Assembly (NCBI GenBank): GCA_949299535.1
Contig: CASGAQ010000010.1
Span: 1-44,016 of the forward strand
DNA: 44,016 nucleotides
Source: an uncultured Eubacteriales bacterium
Lineage (GTDB): Bacteria; Bacillota; Clostridia; Oscillospirales; CAG-272
Direction of reading: 5' to 3'
The translations under genes and the position numbers were made by a program. Positions 30,279-42,458 of the stretch are shown piece by piece (position 1 is the stretch's first letter; each line of letters starts with the position of its first letter). The notes under the pieces were generated by a model. It had not been told where the DNA came from and did no database searches. It worked only from the letters and a program-made list of their open reading frames with translations.

Positions 30279-31598
30279 ATGAAAACGAAGGTCAAAATAG
30301 CAGTGCAGATGAAGGGAAAGGACATTCCCGGCTGGCCCTGCATAAATTACGATTACGACAAGGAGCTTGCTTTGGTTACATCTCCGTTGTTTGCAAGGAA
30401 TCCCGATATTGAATTCGACATTTGTAAATATACTGATGTGGAACAGGCAAAGGAGGATTATAAGGAAGACAAAAAGAAATATGACGGCGTGCTTGTGCTT
30501 CTTATGACTAACTGGCTTAAGATAGATACTTTCTATATTGAACAGTCGAAAAACACGGACGGACTTCCTGTTATAGTCGCCGATGTGCCTTACTGCGGAA
30601 GCGGGTCTATGCTCGAAAAATCCAGTCCGCTCGTGCGTGAAGGAGGCTTTCCTGTTCCGCTTGTTTCATCGCTGGATTATAACGATACAGCACGCGCGGT
30701 TTCTCTTTTCGGCGTTATAAAAAAGATGAAAGACGCAAAGATACTTGTCGTTAAAAATGAGATTCAAACAAAGGTTCAAAAGGCGGCATCCGATATATGG
30801 GGATGCGAGTTTATAAACAGAACTTCCGCGGAACTTATGAACGTATTTGACACCATTTCCGAAGAAGAGGCAGCGCCTCTTGCTGAAAAATGGATAAACG
30901 AAGCGACGGGGGTACTTGAACCGACAAAGTCAGATATTATGCAGAGCGCAAGACTGTACTATGCGGTAAAGAAAATGATGAAAGAATGTGGTGCCGACGC
31001 GGTAACTATCGACTGTCTTGAGCTTTCGTATAACGACATATACGGCAAGAACTGCCATATGTATCCCTGCCTTGCATATTATCAAATGGCAAACGACGGT
31101 GAAATCGGGGTTTGCGAAGCCGATATAAATTCCACCGTCTCTTCCATGATAACACTTTATCTGACGGGACGTCCCGGATACGTTTCAGATCCTGTCATAG
31201 ATACGTCAAGTAATCAGATAATATACTCACACTGCGTTGCCTGTCGCAAAGTTTACGGAAAAGATGATCCGAGAACATGCCATTACTATCTGAGAAGCCA
31301 CGCCGAAGATAAAAAAGGCGCTTCGGTACAGGTTATTTTTCCGTCAGGAGAAAAACTTACAACTGTTCAAATAAGCATTACTGACGGCTGGGCGTCCATA
31401 CATTCTGCTGAATCGTGCGGCAATGTCGGAGGAGAAAACGGCTGCAGAAGCAAACTTGCGGCAAAATGCAACGCCGAAAATATACTTTCGAACTGGATGC
31501 CTCAGTGGCACAGAGTTACCGTTTTCGGTGATTTCCGCAAGGAACTCAAATTCCTTTTCAAAATGAAAGGCTATAAAATAATTGAAGAGGACAAATAA
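30279..31598 (+). CDS. L-fucose/L-arabinose isomerase-like protein
   Basis: A 439-residue protein of the fucose/arabinose isomerase superfamily: N-terminal Rossmann-like region (YDGVLVLLMTNWLKIDTFYI, LPVIVADVPYCGSG), a middle domain (ADAVTIDCLELSYNDIYGKN, CLAYYQMANDGEIGVCEADI, with the acidic residues that usually bind the metal) and a C-terminal beta domain (ITDGWASIHSAESCGNVGGE). AGGAGG precedes the ATG. Relatives of this type are annotated as sugar isomerases, but the substrate is often unproven, and the Cys-rich stretch HCVACRKVYGKDDPRTCHYY is notable. No kinase, aldolase or transporter adjoins it, so the pathway is open. The divergent AraC regulator likely controls it. Confidence 0.75.
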   Translation: MKTKVKIAVQMKGKDIPGWPCINYDYDKELALVTSPLFARNPDIEFDICKYTDVEQAKEDYKEDKKKYDGVLVLLMTNWLKIDTFYIEQSKNTDGLPVIVADVPYCGSGSMLEKSSPLVREGGFPVPLVSSLDYNDTARAVSLFGVIKKMKDAKILVVKNEIQTKVQKAASDIWGCEFINRTSAELMNVFDTISEEEAAPLAEKWINEATGVLEPTKSDIMQSARLYYAVKKMMKECGADAVTIDCLELSYNDIYGKNCHMYPCLAYYQMANDGEIGVCEADINSTVSSMITLYLTGRPGYVSDPVIDTSSNQIIYSHCVACRKVYGKDDPRTCHYYLRSHAEDKKGASVQVIFPSGEKLTTVQISITDGWASIHSAESCGNVGGENGCRSKLAAKCNAENILSNWMPQWHRVTVFGDFRKELKFLFKMKGYKIIEEDK

Positions 31599-31639
31599 GT
31601 TCGAAAAATTCTCTGTTAGCAGTAAAGCAATATAAAATA

Positions 31640-31676
31640 AAAATCCCGACGTATGTCAATACGGCGGGATTTTTTA
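31640..31676. terminator. Bidirectional terminator after the isomerase gene
   Basis: AAAATCCCG (31640-31648) pairs with CGGGATTTTT (31665-31674), with an inner ACGTAT/ATACG pairing; T-runs on both strands. Confidence 0.8.
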
Positions 31677-31951
31677 TGTTGTAAGCTAAAATATAATATT
31701 TGATTATTATTTTGCTGTGTGAATATCGGTTCGGTATTACGGCAGAAAAATTTCGTTTTCTTTTCTTGTATGGTTGAAACTCATAACTATATAACGGCAT
31801 ATCCGCATTATCAAGTCAAAACAGCCTGTATTAAGGGAAAAATTTGTTTTATGCCGGATTTGCGGTTTAGGTATTGCCGTGGTTGGTTCGTTAGAAGCGG
31901 AAAAGTCCGCAGTCATGAGATTTATTTTTTGTCCTGATATAAAATTCCGTG
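31677..31951. other. Intergenic region with no recognised feature
   Basis: Between the terminator and the end of obgE there is about 275 bases of moderately AT-rich sequence. I see no gene with a ribosome site, no RNA gene and no strong repeat. Confidence 0.5.
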
Positions 31952-35645
<3,694 letters not shown>

Positions 35646-35656
35646 GCAAAAGAAAT

Positions 35657-35695
35657 ATCCGGCGCGGGAATCGGTTTTCCTGTGCCGGATACTTT
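35657..35695. terminator. Terminator between the DUF3006 gene and phosphomannomutase
   Basis: ATCCGGC (35657-35663) pairs with GCCGGAT (35684-35690) and the stem extends through GCGGGAA/TTCCTGT; T-rich flanks occur on both sides. Confidence 0.75.
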
Positions 35696-35754
35696 CTGTT
35701 TTTATCTTGGAAGTTTTTTTGAGTTCTTTTAAATTTATAAAGATAACGTCAGAA

Positions 35755-37179
35755 TCAGATAACGTCGTTTTCCCATTTGTCGGAAATTTCGGGGTAACGG
35801 CGAGTGTAATTTTTGATAAGGTCGTGTATCTCCAGCATGCGCTCTTTTGTCGTCGCTTCGAATATCAATACAAGCTCAGGCATATTGGATGAAGCTCGTA
35901 TAAGTCCCCAGCCGTCTTCGAATTGAACGCGAGCGCCGTTGATGTCGCATACTTTGCCGGGAAAATCTTTTTTGAGAGTTTCCGTTATCTCGTCTACGAT
36001 ACCGTATTTTTTCTCGTCGGCGCAGTGCGCTTTTATTTCGGGAGATGTGACGTATTTCGGGAACGTGTCGATTATCTCGGAAACGGACGCGTCGTTGTAA
36101 GAGAGAAATTCAACAAGCTTTGCCGCTACGAATATCGCATCGTCAAAGCCGTACCAGTCGTCGCCGCCGATGAATATGTGACCGCTTCGTTCTCCTGCGA
36201 GTTCTGCCTTCATTTCGTGCATTTTTGCCTTGATATAAGAGTGTCCCGTTTTCCACATGATGGGCGTGCCGCCGTTTGCTTCAATAACGTCTGTGAGCGC
36301 TTTTGAGCATTTGACGTCGTAGATGACCTTTGCACCGGGAACTTTTTCAAGAAGTTGTTTTGCAAGAAGCGCAAGAAGGGTGTCACTCCATACGTTATTG
36401 CCTTTTTCGTCTATAACGCCTATTCTGTCGCCGTCGCCGTCAAAGGAAAGACCGATGTCGGCGCGGATATACGGATGGAGCACCATCTCTTTAAGTCTTT
36501 CTCTGCCTTTGAGCTCAGATGGGTTGGGGAAATAGTGTGGGAAAGATGTGTCGGGGTCGATGTTGAGCTGGAACGTCATACAGCCGAGCCGCTGGAACAC
36601 CTCGTAAACGAAAAGACCTGCGCCGCCGTTTGCCGCGTCGAGTACAACGCGGAGCTTTTTGGGACCCATGTGTATGCGTGAAACGATATCTTCGATATAA
36701 GCTTCGCGCACGTCGACTTCTTTATATTCGCCTCTTGCGCCCTCGTTGGGCATATCGAGCAAGGAATATACTTCTTTTATGTCGTCGGGTTCGAGAGTTT
36801 TGGAATATCCGTTTGCAAATTTGAAACCTGACCAGCCGTCGGGATTGTGGCTTGCCGTTATCATAACGGCGCCCTCACATTCCAGATGATACTGTGCAAA
36901 GTATGTTACAGGAGAAAGAGAGAGTCCTGTAAAGAATACGTTTATTCCGTTGTCCAGAAGCGCTTCGGAAGCGGAATTTGCAAATGCAACGGAGCAGGAG
37001 CGGCTGTCATATCCGACTACTGCCTTAAAGATATTTCTTCTTTTGAGGTATTTTGCATATGCGCTTACTATTCTGTAAACATTTTCGGGTGAAAGTTCTT
37101 CTTCGCAGACTCTGCCGCGTATATCATATTCGCGGAACATACTGCGGAAAGCCTGAGGATATTTGTTATCTATGATCAT
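35755..37179 (-). CDS. Phosphomannomutase/phosphoglucomutase
   Basis: A 474-residue alpha-D-phosphohexomutase that moves phosphate between C1 and C6 of mannose or glucose phosphates. The active-site loop is TASHNP with phospho-Ser110, the metal loop is D247-G-D-G-D-R, the sugar-binding loop is AGERSGHIFIGG, and the phosphate-binding end is IRASSNMPELVLIFEA. The start FREYDIRGRV is also typical. PMM/PGM dual enzymes feed cell-wall and exopolysaccharide precursors; which sugar dominates here cannot be told. It is 63 bases after yebC on the same strand. Confidence 0.93.
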   Translation of the reverse strand: MIIDNKYPQAFRSMFREYDIRGRVCEEELSPENVYRIVSAYAKYLKRRNIFKAVVGYDSRSCSVAFANSASEALLDNGINVFFTGLSLSPVTYFAQYHLECEGAVMITASHNPDGWSGFKFANGYSKTLEPDDIKEVYSLLDMPNEGARGEYKEVDVREAYIEDIVSRIHMGPKKLRVVLDAANGGAGLFVYEVFQRLGCMTFQLNIDPDTSFPHYFPNPSELKGRERLKEMVLHPYIRADIGLSFDGDGDRIGVIDEKGNNVWSDTLLALLAKQLLEKVPGAKVIYDVKCSKALTDVIEANGGTPIMWKTGHSYIKAKMHEMKAELAGERSGHIFIGGDDWYGFDDAIFVAAKLVEFLSYNDASVSEIIDTFPKYVTSPEIKAHCADEKKYGIVDEITETLKKDFPGKVCDINGARVQFEDGWGLIRASSNMPELVLIFEATTKERMLEIHDLIKNYTRRYPEISDKWENDVI

Positions 37180-37242
37180 ATATTTGATTTCTGCCTTTCG
37201 GTGGATTTTGCTTGCGACTGATATTGGAAAACTGTTTTTGGC

Positions 37243-37983
37243 TTATTCTTCGTCCCAGTTATGCCAAACGTTTACGACGTCATCGTTTTCTTCGAGGTTT
37301 TCAAGCAACAGGTTCATGAATTTTTTGCCGTCATCTGTATCAATTGAAACATATGTTGCGGGAACTTTTGCAACTTCTGCGGAGGCGAATTTGTAATCTT
37401 TGTTTTCAAGACCTTCGCATACTGCGGAAAGATCGTCGGGTTCGGTATATATCTCGAAGTAGCCTTCTTCCTGCGCGAAGTCTGCCGCGCCGCATTCGAG
37501 AGCGTCTTCCATGAGTTTGTCGCCGTCTACGACTTTGTCGCCGTACTCGTCTGTTTCGGAGATGACGATAACGCCTTTTGCGGAGAACATGAAGCTTACG
37601 GAGCCGGTAACGCCGAGCTTGCCGCCGAATTTGTCGAAGTAATGGCGAACGTCGCCTGCCGTTCTGTTTTTGTTGTCCGTCGCGGTTTCTACGATAACGG
37701 CAACGCCGCAGGGACCGTATCCTTCGTATACAAGTTCTTCGTATGCTACCGCGTCTGCGCCGGAAGCTTTTTTGATAACTCTTTCGATATTGTCGTTGGG
37801 AACGTTGTTTGCTTTTGCTTTTGCAATGAGGTCGCGGAGTTTTGCGTTGGAAACGGGATCGGGACCGCCTTCTTTAACGGCGATGGCCATTTCCTTGCCG
37901 ATTTTTGTAAAGACTTTTGCTCTCTGAGCGTCGGTCTTTTCTTTTTTATGCATTATATTTTTCCATTTGCTGTGTCCTGACAT
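37243..37983 (-). CDS. yebC: YebC/PmpR-family protein
   Basis: A 246-residue protein beginning MSGHSKWKNIMHKKEKTDAQ, the classic YebC start, with NVPNDNIERVIKKASGAD and YEGYGPCGVAVIVETATDNK NRTA-type blocks and a C-terminal domain ending DDVVNVWHNWDEE. Family members have been described as DNA-binding regulators and more recently as translation factors that help ribosomes through difficult proline stretches; the sequence alone does not decide between these. AAGGAG is upstream of the ATG. It lies between argS and the phosphomannomutase gene, all on the minus strand. Confidence 0.94.
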   Translation of the reverse strand: MSGHSKWKNIMHKKEKTDAQRAKVFTKIGKEMAIAVKEGGPDPVSNAKLRDLIAKAKANNVPNDNIERVIKKASGADAVAYEELVYEGYGPCGVAVIVETATDNKNRTAGDVRHYFDKFGGKLGVTGSVSFMFSAKGVIVISETDEYGDKVVDGDKLMEDALECGAADFAQEEGYFEIYTEPDDLSAVCEGLENKDYKFASAEVAKVPATYVSIDTDDGKKFMNLLLENLEENDDVVNVWHNWDEE

Positions 37984-38066
37984 GGGTAATCTCCTTGAAT
38001 ATACTTGAATATATTTATTTTAAAGATAAATATTTTTTGTTCGTTCCCGATCGCCGGGAAATAAGC

Positions 38067-39797
38067 TCAGATTTTTTCCGGGTGTTTTATGCAGATGAGC
38101 TCAAGCGCTTTTCCGAGTATATCGCGTGTGCCGCGAGTAAGAGCGATACGTATTTTCTTCTTGTCTGCATCTTCACATGCGGCGATAGGGCATGATTGAT
38201 AAAATCTGTTGAACGCGCCGCATAGGTCTAGAATATATCTCGTTACGATACTCGGCTCCATGCCGATAACAGCTTCCTGAGTCTTTTCGGGGAAGAGTGA
38301 GAACGTTTTTATAAGGTCGCGCTCTGCCTTGTCTAGTTTTGCCGTGTTTTCGGGCAGAGCTGCGTCTGCATCGCACGAGAGCTTTGCGAGAATGCTGCAC
38401 GTTCTTGCATATGTGTACTGAGCGTAAGGACCTGTATTTCCGTTAAAATCAAGCGCGTCTTCCATTACGAAGTTTATATCGCGTATGCGGTTGCTGGAAA
38501 GATAATAGAAAACTATAGCGCCGACGCCGACGGCTTCCGCCGCTTCGTCTTTATTCTGCATATTCGGATTCTTTTCTTCCATGATGGCTCTGACTTTTTC
38601 TATAGCCGTTTCGAAAAGATCGCGCAGAAGAATTACATTACCCGTTCTTGTGGCGAGTTTGGAGCCGTTGATGCTCACCGTCCCGTAAGGGACGTGATAG
38701 AGTTTGTCGGCAAAATCGTATCCCATAAGCTCAATCACCTTGAAAAGCTGTGCGAAGTGGAGCGACTGACCTGCCGAAGTGACATATATGCATTTTTCAA
38801 AGTTGTATGTTCTGTGGCGGTAGACTGCTGCCGCAATATCGCGGGAGTGATATATTGTGGAGCCATCGCGCTTGAGAATGAGGCAGGGGGGCATATTGTA
38901 TTCGGAAAGGTCGACTATGGAGGCTCCGTCGTCTATTTTCAGAAGATTCTTGTCTTTGAGCACCTGTATCTGTTCGGGAACCTTGTCCACATAAAAGCTT
39001 TCGCCGTTGTAGCTGTCAAAAGTGATTCCGAGCTGATCGTATGTCTTTTTGTATTCTGCAAGACTTATGTCGATAAACCAGCGCCAGAGGGCGAGATTTT
39101 CCTCATCATGGTGTTCGAGCTTTGTAAACTCAGCTCTTGCTTCATCTTCGAGAGAGGGGTCTTTTTCGGCTTCTTCATGGAATTTTACATAGATCTCAAC
39201 GAGCTTGTCTATACCGCCTTTTTCGATATCTTCACGGCATCCCCATTTTCTGTAGGCAACAATAAGCTTGCCGAACTGCGTGCCCCAGTCTCCCAGATGA
39301 TTCATGCCTACGCAGCTATAACCTTGATACTCGTGCAAAAGTTTGAGCGAGTGACCGATAACAGTCGTGCCGAGGTGTCCTATATGGAAAGGCTTTGCAA
39401 CGTTGGGGGAGGAGTAGTCGAGAACGACCGTCTTACCTTTGCCTGCTTCTGTTCGGCCGAAATCGGCGCCTGTACTTGCAAGCTTTGCAAGCACGTTCTT
39501 TTGCAGAAAAGTGTCGGATATAAAGAAATTGATGTATCCGCCGACTATCTGAGCTGTTTCCGCACATTCGGGGAGCGCGGCGCTTATGACGGCGAAAATA
39601 TTTTCCGCTATCTTGGCAGGGGCTGAGCGGAGCGTACGTGAAAGCTTAAAGCAGGGGAACGCAACGTCTCCCATATTATCGTCGGGGGGATATTCAAGCA
39701 TTTCGAAAATTTCTTTTTCGGAAATATCCGCCGAGGGGTAAATGGAGGATATACTTTCCTTCAAAGAAGCAGCTATACTGTGTTTGAATTCAGTCAT
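38067..39797 (-). CDS. argS: Arginine--tRNA ligase
   Basis: A 576-residue class I synthetase. It has the N-terminal Add1 domain (~1-100), the HIGH motif at 138-141 inside SSPNVAKPFHIGHLG, a KMSKS-equivalent in NGSKLATRTGNVILL, and a C-terminal DALR anticodon-binding domain (YAQYTYARTCSILAKL, then IRIALTRGTRDILGKALELI). Length is normal. There is no T-box or other recognisable leader. A good promoter lies upstream on the minus strand. Downstream genes yebC and the phosphomannomutase may be cotranscribed, since I see only a weak AT-rich hairpin between argS and yebC. Confidence 0.97.
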   Translation of the reverse strand: MTEFKHSIAASLKESISSIYPSADISEKEIFEMLEYPPDDNMGDVAFPCFKLSRTLRSAPAKIAENIFAVISAALPECAETAQIVGGYINFFISDTFLQKNVLAKLASTGADFGRTEAGKGKTVVLDYSSPNVAKPFHIGHLGTTVIGHSLKLLHEYQGYSCVGMNHLGDWGTQFGKLIVAYRKWGCREDIEKGGIDKLVEIYVKFHEEAEKDPSLEDEARAEFTKLEHHDEENLALWRWFIDISLAEYKKTYDQLGITFDSYNGESFYVDKVPEQIQVLKDKNLLKIDDGASIVDLSEYNMPPCLILKRDGSTIYHSRDIAAAVYRHRTYNFEKCIYVTSAGQSLHFAQLFKVIELMGYDFADKLYHVPYGTVSINGSKLATRTGNVILLRDLFETAIEKVRAIMEEKNPNMQNKDEAAEAVGVGAIVFYYLSSNRIRDINFVMEDALDFNGNTGPYAQYTYARTCSILAKLSCDADAALPENTAKLDKAERDLIKTFSLFPEKTQEAVIGMEPSIVTRYILDLCGAFNRFYQSCPIAACEDADKKKIRIALTRGTRDILGKALELICIKHPEKI

Positions 39798-39859
39798 GTT
39801 TTTCTCCGATTATACATGTTTAAGTGATTTGATATATTTAAATTCTATCATATTTCTGT

Positions 39860-39888
39860 ATTATACTACAATTTATTTGCATGTGCAA
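39860..39888 (-). promoter_or_regulatory. Promoter of argS
   Basis: On the minus strand TTGCAC (39888-39883), a 17-base spacer and TATAAT (39865-39860). Confidence 0.8.
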
Positions 39889-40025
39889 GGTGGAAATGAG
39901 CATTTTTGCAAAAAGAAATAGTCTTTTTTTGAAATAAATAGAGTTTTGCCTTGTGAAAAATCAATAAGTTGAACGGGAGGATTTAGTGGAAACTATATAA
40001 ATATTAAATATTATAAAAATAAGGT

Positions 40026-40055
40026 TTGATTTATGGTAGTAATAAGTGATATAAT
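40026..40055 (+). promoter_or_regulatory. Promoter of the peptide-binding lipoprotein gene
   Basis: TTGATT (40026-40031), an 18-base spacer and TATAAT (40050-40055). The rest of the 329-base gap to argS is AT-rich and holds no gene I can support. Confidence 0.65.
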
Positions 40056-40126
40056 TATATAGACAAATAATCGCATGATTACCGCAAAGGCGGTATGCAG
40101 ACAAGAAACTTGGAGGGTTCGTTAAA

Positions 40127-41980
40127 ATGAAGAAAATTTTATCTCTTACTTTGGCTCTTGCGATGTGCCTGCTTTGCTTCGCAAGTTGCACGAAAATCGA
40201 AGACGATGATCCCAACGGCAAAGGTGCGAAGATCGATATATACATGGGAACAAAAGTATACGATCTTGACCCGGCAATAGCCTATACGGACGAAAATACG
40301 TCGAAGATACTCAGCCTTATTTTCGAAGGACTTATGGAGATAGATGAAAAAGGCAGTCTTGAAAAAGCTCTTATGAAAGATTATACGATATCCGAAAACG
40401 AAAAAACAGGCGTTACCGAAATGGATATCACGATAAACGAGACATACTGGAGCGACGGTTCTCTCGTTCAGACAAACGATATTATATATGCGTGGAAACG
40501 CATACTCGACCCTGCTTTTGAGTCCGAAGCGGCTTCTATGCTCTTCTGCATAAAGGGTGCTTATGACAGAAAGATGGGTAATATAGGTGAAGACGACATC
40601 GGCATTTACTCTACCGCCAAAGACAAAATGACTGTCGAATTTGAAGACGGCGCCGATATCGATGAATTTCTTTATAACCTTGCAAGCCTTGCTCTTGTTC
40701 CCGTGCGCGAAACAAAAGTCAAGACATACCCTGATACATGGTCAAAGAAGAGCAGCGACCTTTCCACAAACGGCGCTTTTAAAGTAAAGAAATTCTCCGG
40801 TGCGGAAGGTGAAGAGATAATTCTCGAAAGAAGCCAGTATTACTATCTCTCTCAGCAGGCAAACAATGAAGCGCTCGATAAATATGTTACTCCTTATCAG
40901 ATAATCCTGCACTACGCGGAACCTATCGACCGTTCTGTAATATATTCCGAAGACGCTGAAACGGATATTATTACGATGCTCTCCGAGAACAAGCTGTTCT
41001 ATGCTTCCAACCTTACCGGTTCCATTCTCGATAATTTTAAATCTTCCGATATAGAATACAAAGACATCGCATCTACATATTCATATTATTTCAATACAAA
41101 TTCAGAGATAGGCTCCAACGCTTCCGTAAGATATGCGCTCTCTATCGCTATCGACAGAACAGCTATTGCGGACGAACTCAACAACGGTTCCAAAGCTGCT
41201 ACGGGTCTTATCCCCTCTATGATATTCAATACGAAGAAAGGCACATCTTTCCGTAAAAAAGGCGGAGATATCCTCTCTTCAAATGCAAACATCGAAGAGG
41301 CACAGCGTATACTTTCCGAAGCCGGTGTAAATCCTGCCGAATATGAAGATATCTATCTTTACTATATCAAAGATTCCGCAAACGACAGCTATCAGTCCGC
41401 TTCTTCTGAAAACGGCTTCGGTTATATGAGCAAGGAAAAGACTGTTGCTTACTATACAAAACAGGCTTGGGAACAACTCGGTTTTAGTGTCGTTATCAAA
41501 GGCGTTACCTCTGAGGAATACGCTAAAGTATATGCCGAAGGTACTTACGACGTTATAGGTCTTGATTATCAGATGCTGTCCGCATATCCTATTTATGCGC
41601 TTGCTCCGTTTGCAAAAGCTTACAGCGGAAGAGTTTCCGAAACAGACACAGCCTCCGACGTTATCTACACGCCTATGACGCACGTTTCCGGTTACTATAA
41701 CGAAGAATACGATGCGCTTATAGCGTCTGCGTTTGCCGCTTCCTCTCAGAGCGAGAAAGCCGAACTGCTCCATCAAGCAGAAGAAATGCTCCTTAAAGAC
41801 GCCGCGGTAGTTCCCGTAATTTTCAACTCCGAAGCGTATGTTACAAGCGGTCTTTCTGAGCTGAAAACCAATTTCTGGGGCGCTACATGCTTTAAGAAAG
41901 CATACCTCAACAACTATGTTGATTATCTTGCCGAAGCTACTGTCGCTACTACTTCCGGTACAGAAGAAGCTGCCGGCTGA
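40127..41980 (+). CDS. Oligopeptide ABC transporter substrate-binding lipoprotein (OppA-like)
   Basis: A 617-residue lipoprotein: signal peptide with lipobox FASC21, then an extracytoplasmic solute-binding family 5 fold. Visible family marks are YDLDPAIAYTDENTSKILSL IFEGL-type N-terminal text, YWSDGSLVQTNDIIYAWKRI, LSTNGAFKVKKF, VRYALSIAIDRTAIADELNN and the C-terminal EEMLLKDAAVVPVIFNSEAY. The likely ligand class is peptides. A short Thr/Ser/Glu/Ala tail ends the protein. GGAGG precedes the ATG. No permease or ATPase genes are adjacent, so it probably works with a transporter encoded elsewhere or acts as a sensor. Confidence 0.92.
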   Translation: MKKILSLTLALAMCLLCFASCTKIEDDDPNGKGAKIDIYMGTKVYDLDPAIAYTDENTSKILSLIFEGLMEIDEKGSLEKALMKDYTISENEKTGVTEMDITINETYWSDGSLVQTNDIIYAWKRILDPAFESEAASMLFCIKGAYDRKMGNIGEDDIGIYSTAKDKMTVEFEDGADIDEFLYNLASLALVPVRETKVKTYPDTWSKKSSDLSTNGAFKVKKFSGAEGEEIILERSQYYYLSQQANNEALDKYVTPYQIILHYAEPIDRSVIYSEDAETDIITMLSENKLFYASNLTGSILDNFKSSDIEYKDIASTYSYYFNTNSEIGSNASVRYALSIAIDRTAIADELNNGSKAATGLIPSMIFNTKKGTSFRKKGGDILSSNANIEEAQRILSEAGVNPAEYEDIYLYYIKDSANDSYQSASSENGFGYMSKEKTVAYYTKQAWEQLGFSVVIKGVTSEEYAKVYAEGTYDVIGLDYQMLSAYPIYALAPFAKAYSGRVSETDTASDVIYTPMTHVSGYYNEEYDALIASAFAASSQSEKAELLHQAEEMLLKDAAVVPVIFNSEAYVTSGLSELKTNFWGATCFKKAYLNNYVDYLAEATVATTSGTEEAAG

Positions 41981-42003
41981 AAATGAAATATTCCGAACTG
42001 AAA

Positions 42004-42024
42004 GAGCCTGCGTATCGCAGGCTC
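42004..42024. repeat. Palindrome copy 1 (21 bases)
   Basis: GAGCCTGC...GCAGGCTC, identical to the copy at 42267-42287. It lies 23 bases after the lipoprotein stop but lacks a good T-run, so alone it would be a poor terminator. Confidence 0.95.
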
Positions 42025-42266
42025 AGTTTGTTGACAAAGGTAATAGACGGGCAAAATGACGGAAAGTTTTCGTCCGCCTTTTTCAAAAGGCGGCGCGGTC
42101 GAGAGTCGTAATCCTCGTCGCCGACCGCAGTCGGCGAAATTTCCTTTCGGCGATTTCTTTTTGCCAAGCTTTTTCTTTGCGCCTGCATGGTCAAAGAAAA
42201 AGCGGGTGTCTGATTTGTACGACTTGACCGAGGGACAGATTTTTCAACCGGGTTTGTCAGTAGCCT
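42025..42266. mobile_element. Non-coding hairpin-rich segment between two identical palindromes (possible MITE-like or REP-like element)
   Basis: The segment has no supported gene but holds three strong hairpins: CCGCC-TTTTTCAAAA-GGCGG (42074-42093), GCCGAC-CGCA-GTCGGC (42120-42135) and GCTTTTTCTTTG (42168-42179) with CAAAGAAAAAGC (42192-42203). Its ends are related as imperfect inverted repeats, CTCAG...TGACAAA on the left and TTTGTCA...CTGAG on the right. With the duplicated palindrome outside, this looks like an element inserted into or next to a terminator. A mobile origin is inferred; no transposase is inside. Confidence 0.45.
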
Positions 42267-42297
42267 GAGCCTGCGTATCGCAGGCTCTTTTTTTCTG
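42267..42297 (+). terminator. Palindrome copy 2, a functional-looking terminator
   Basis: The second 21-base copy (42267-42287) is followed by eight Ts, so it is the likely transcript end for the lipoprotein gene. Confidence 0.8.
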
Positions 42298-42369
42298 ATT
42301 TTTTTCTTTGAATATACGGGATATTATCTTGTGCGTCTGTAAAACACGTGATATTGGAGCAGACGTTTT

Positions 42370-42399
42370 TTGTCGCTTTTTGTTCTTTTGCATATAATA
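42370..42399 (+). promoter_or_regulatory. Possible promoter of dpaA-dpaB
   Basis: CATATAATA (42391-42399) fits the sigmaK -10 pattern CATAnnnTA, as expected for a late mother-cell gene, but no matching -35 AC is clear. The same bases also give TATAAT with TTGTCG 17 bases upstream (sigmaA type). Confidence 0.35.
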
Positions 42400-42437
42400 T
42401 GGTAAGGGCGAAGTCCCATAAAAAAGAAAGGAGCGAT

Positions 42438-42458
42438 ATGATACGGAAAATAAAATGA
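42438..42458 (+). CDS. Six-codon mini-frame overlapping the dpaA start
   Basis: ATG at 42438 follows AAAGGAG by four bases and reads MIRKIK then TGA, whose ATGA overlaps the dpaA ATG at 42455. Either it couples translation to dpaA, or it is the true dpaA N-terminus put out of frame by one missing A: one extra A would give MIRKIKMTFVGGDER, matching the start of SpoVFA proteins. Confidence 0.4.
   Translation: MIRKIK

Noticed and set aside
37984..38066. Terminator between argS and yebC
   Set aside because: Only an AT-rich imperfect stem (around 38005-38035) is visible; too weak to call.
42025..42266. Short frames on both strands in the intergenic element
   Set aside because: The frames run through three hairpins, have no ribosome sites and give low-quality, Pro/Phe/Arg-rich peptides.
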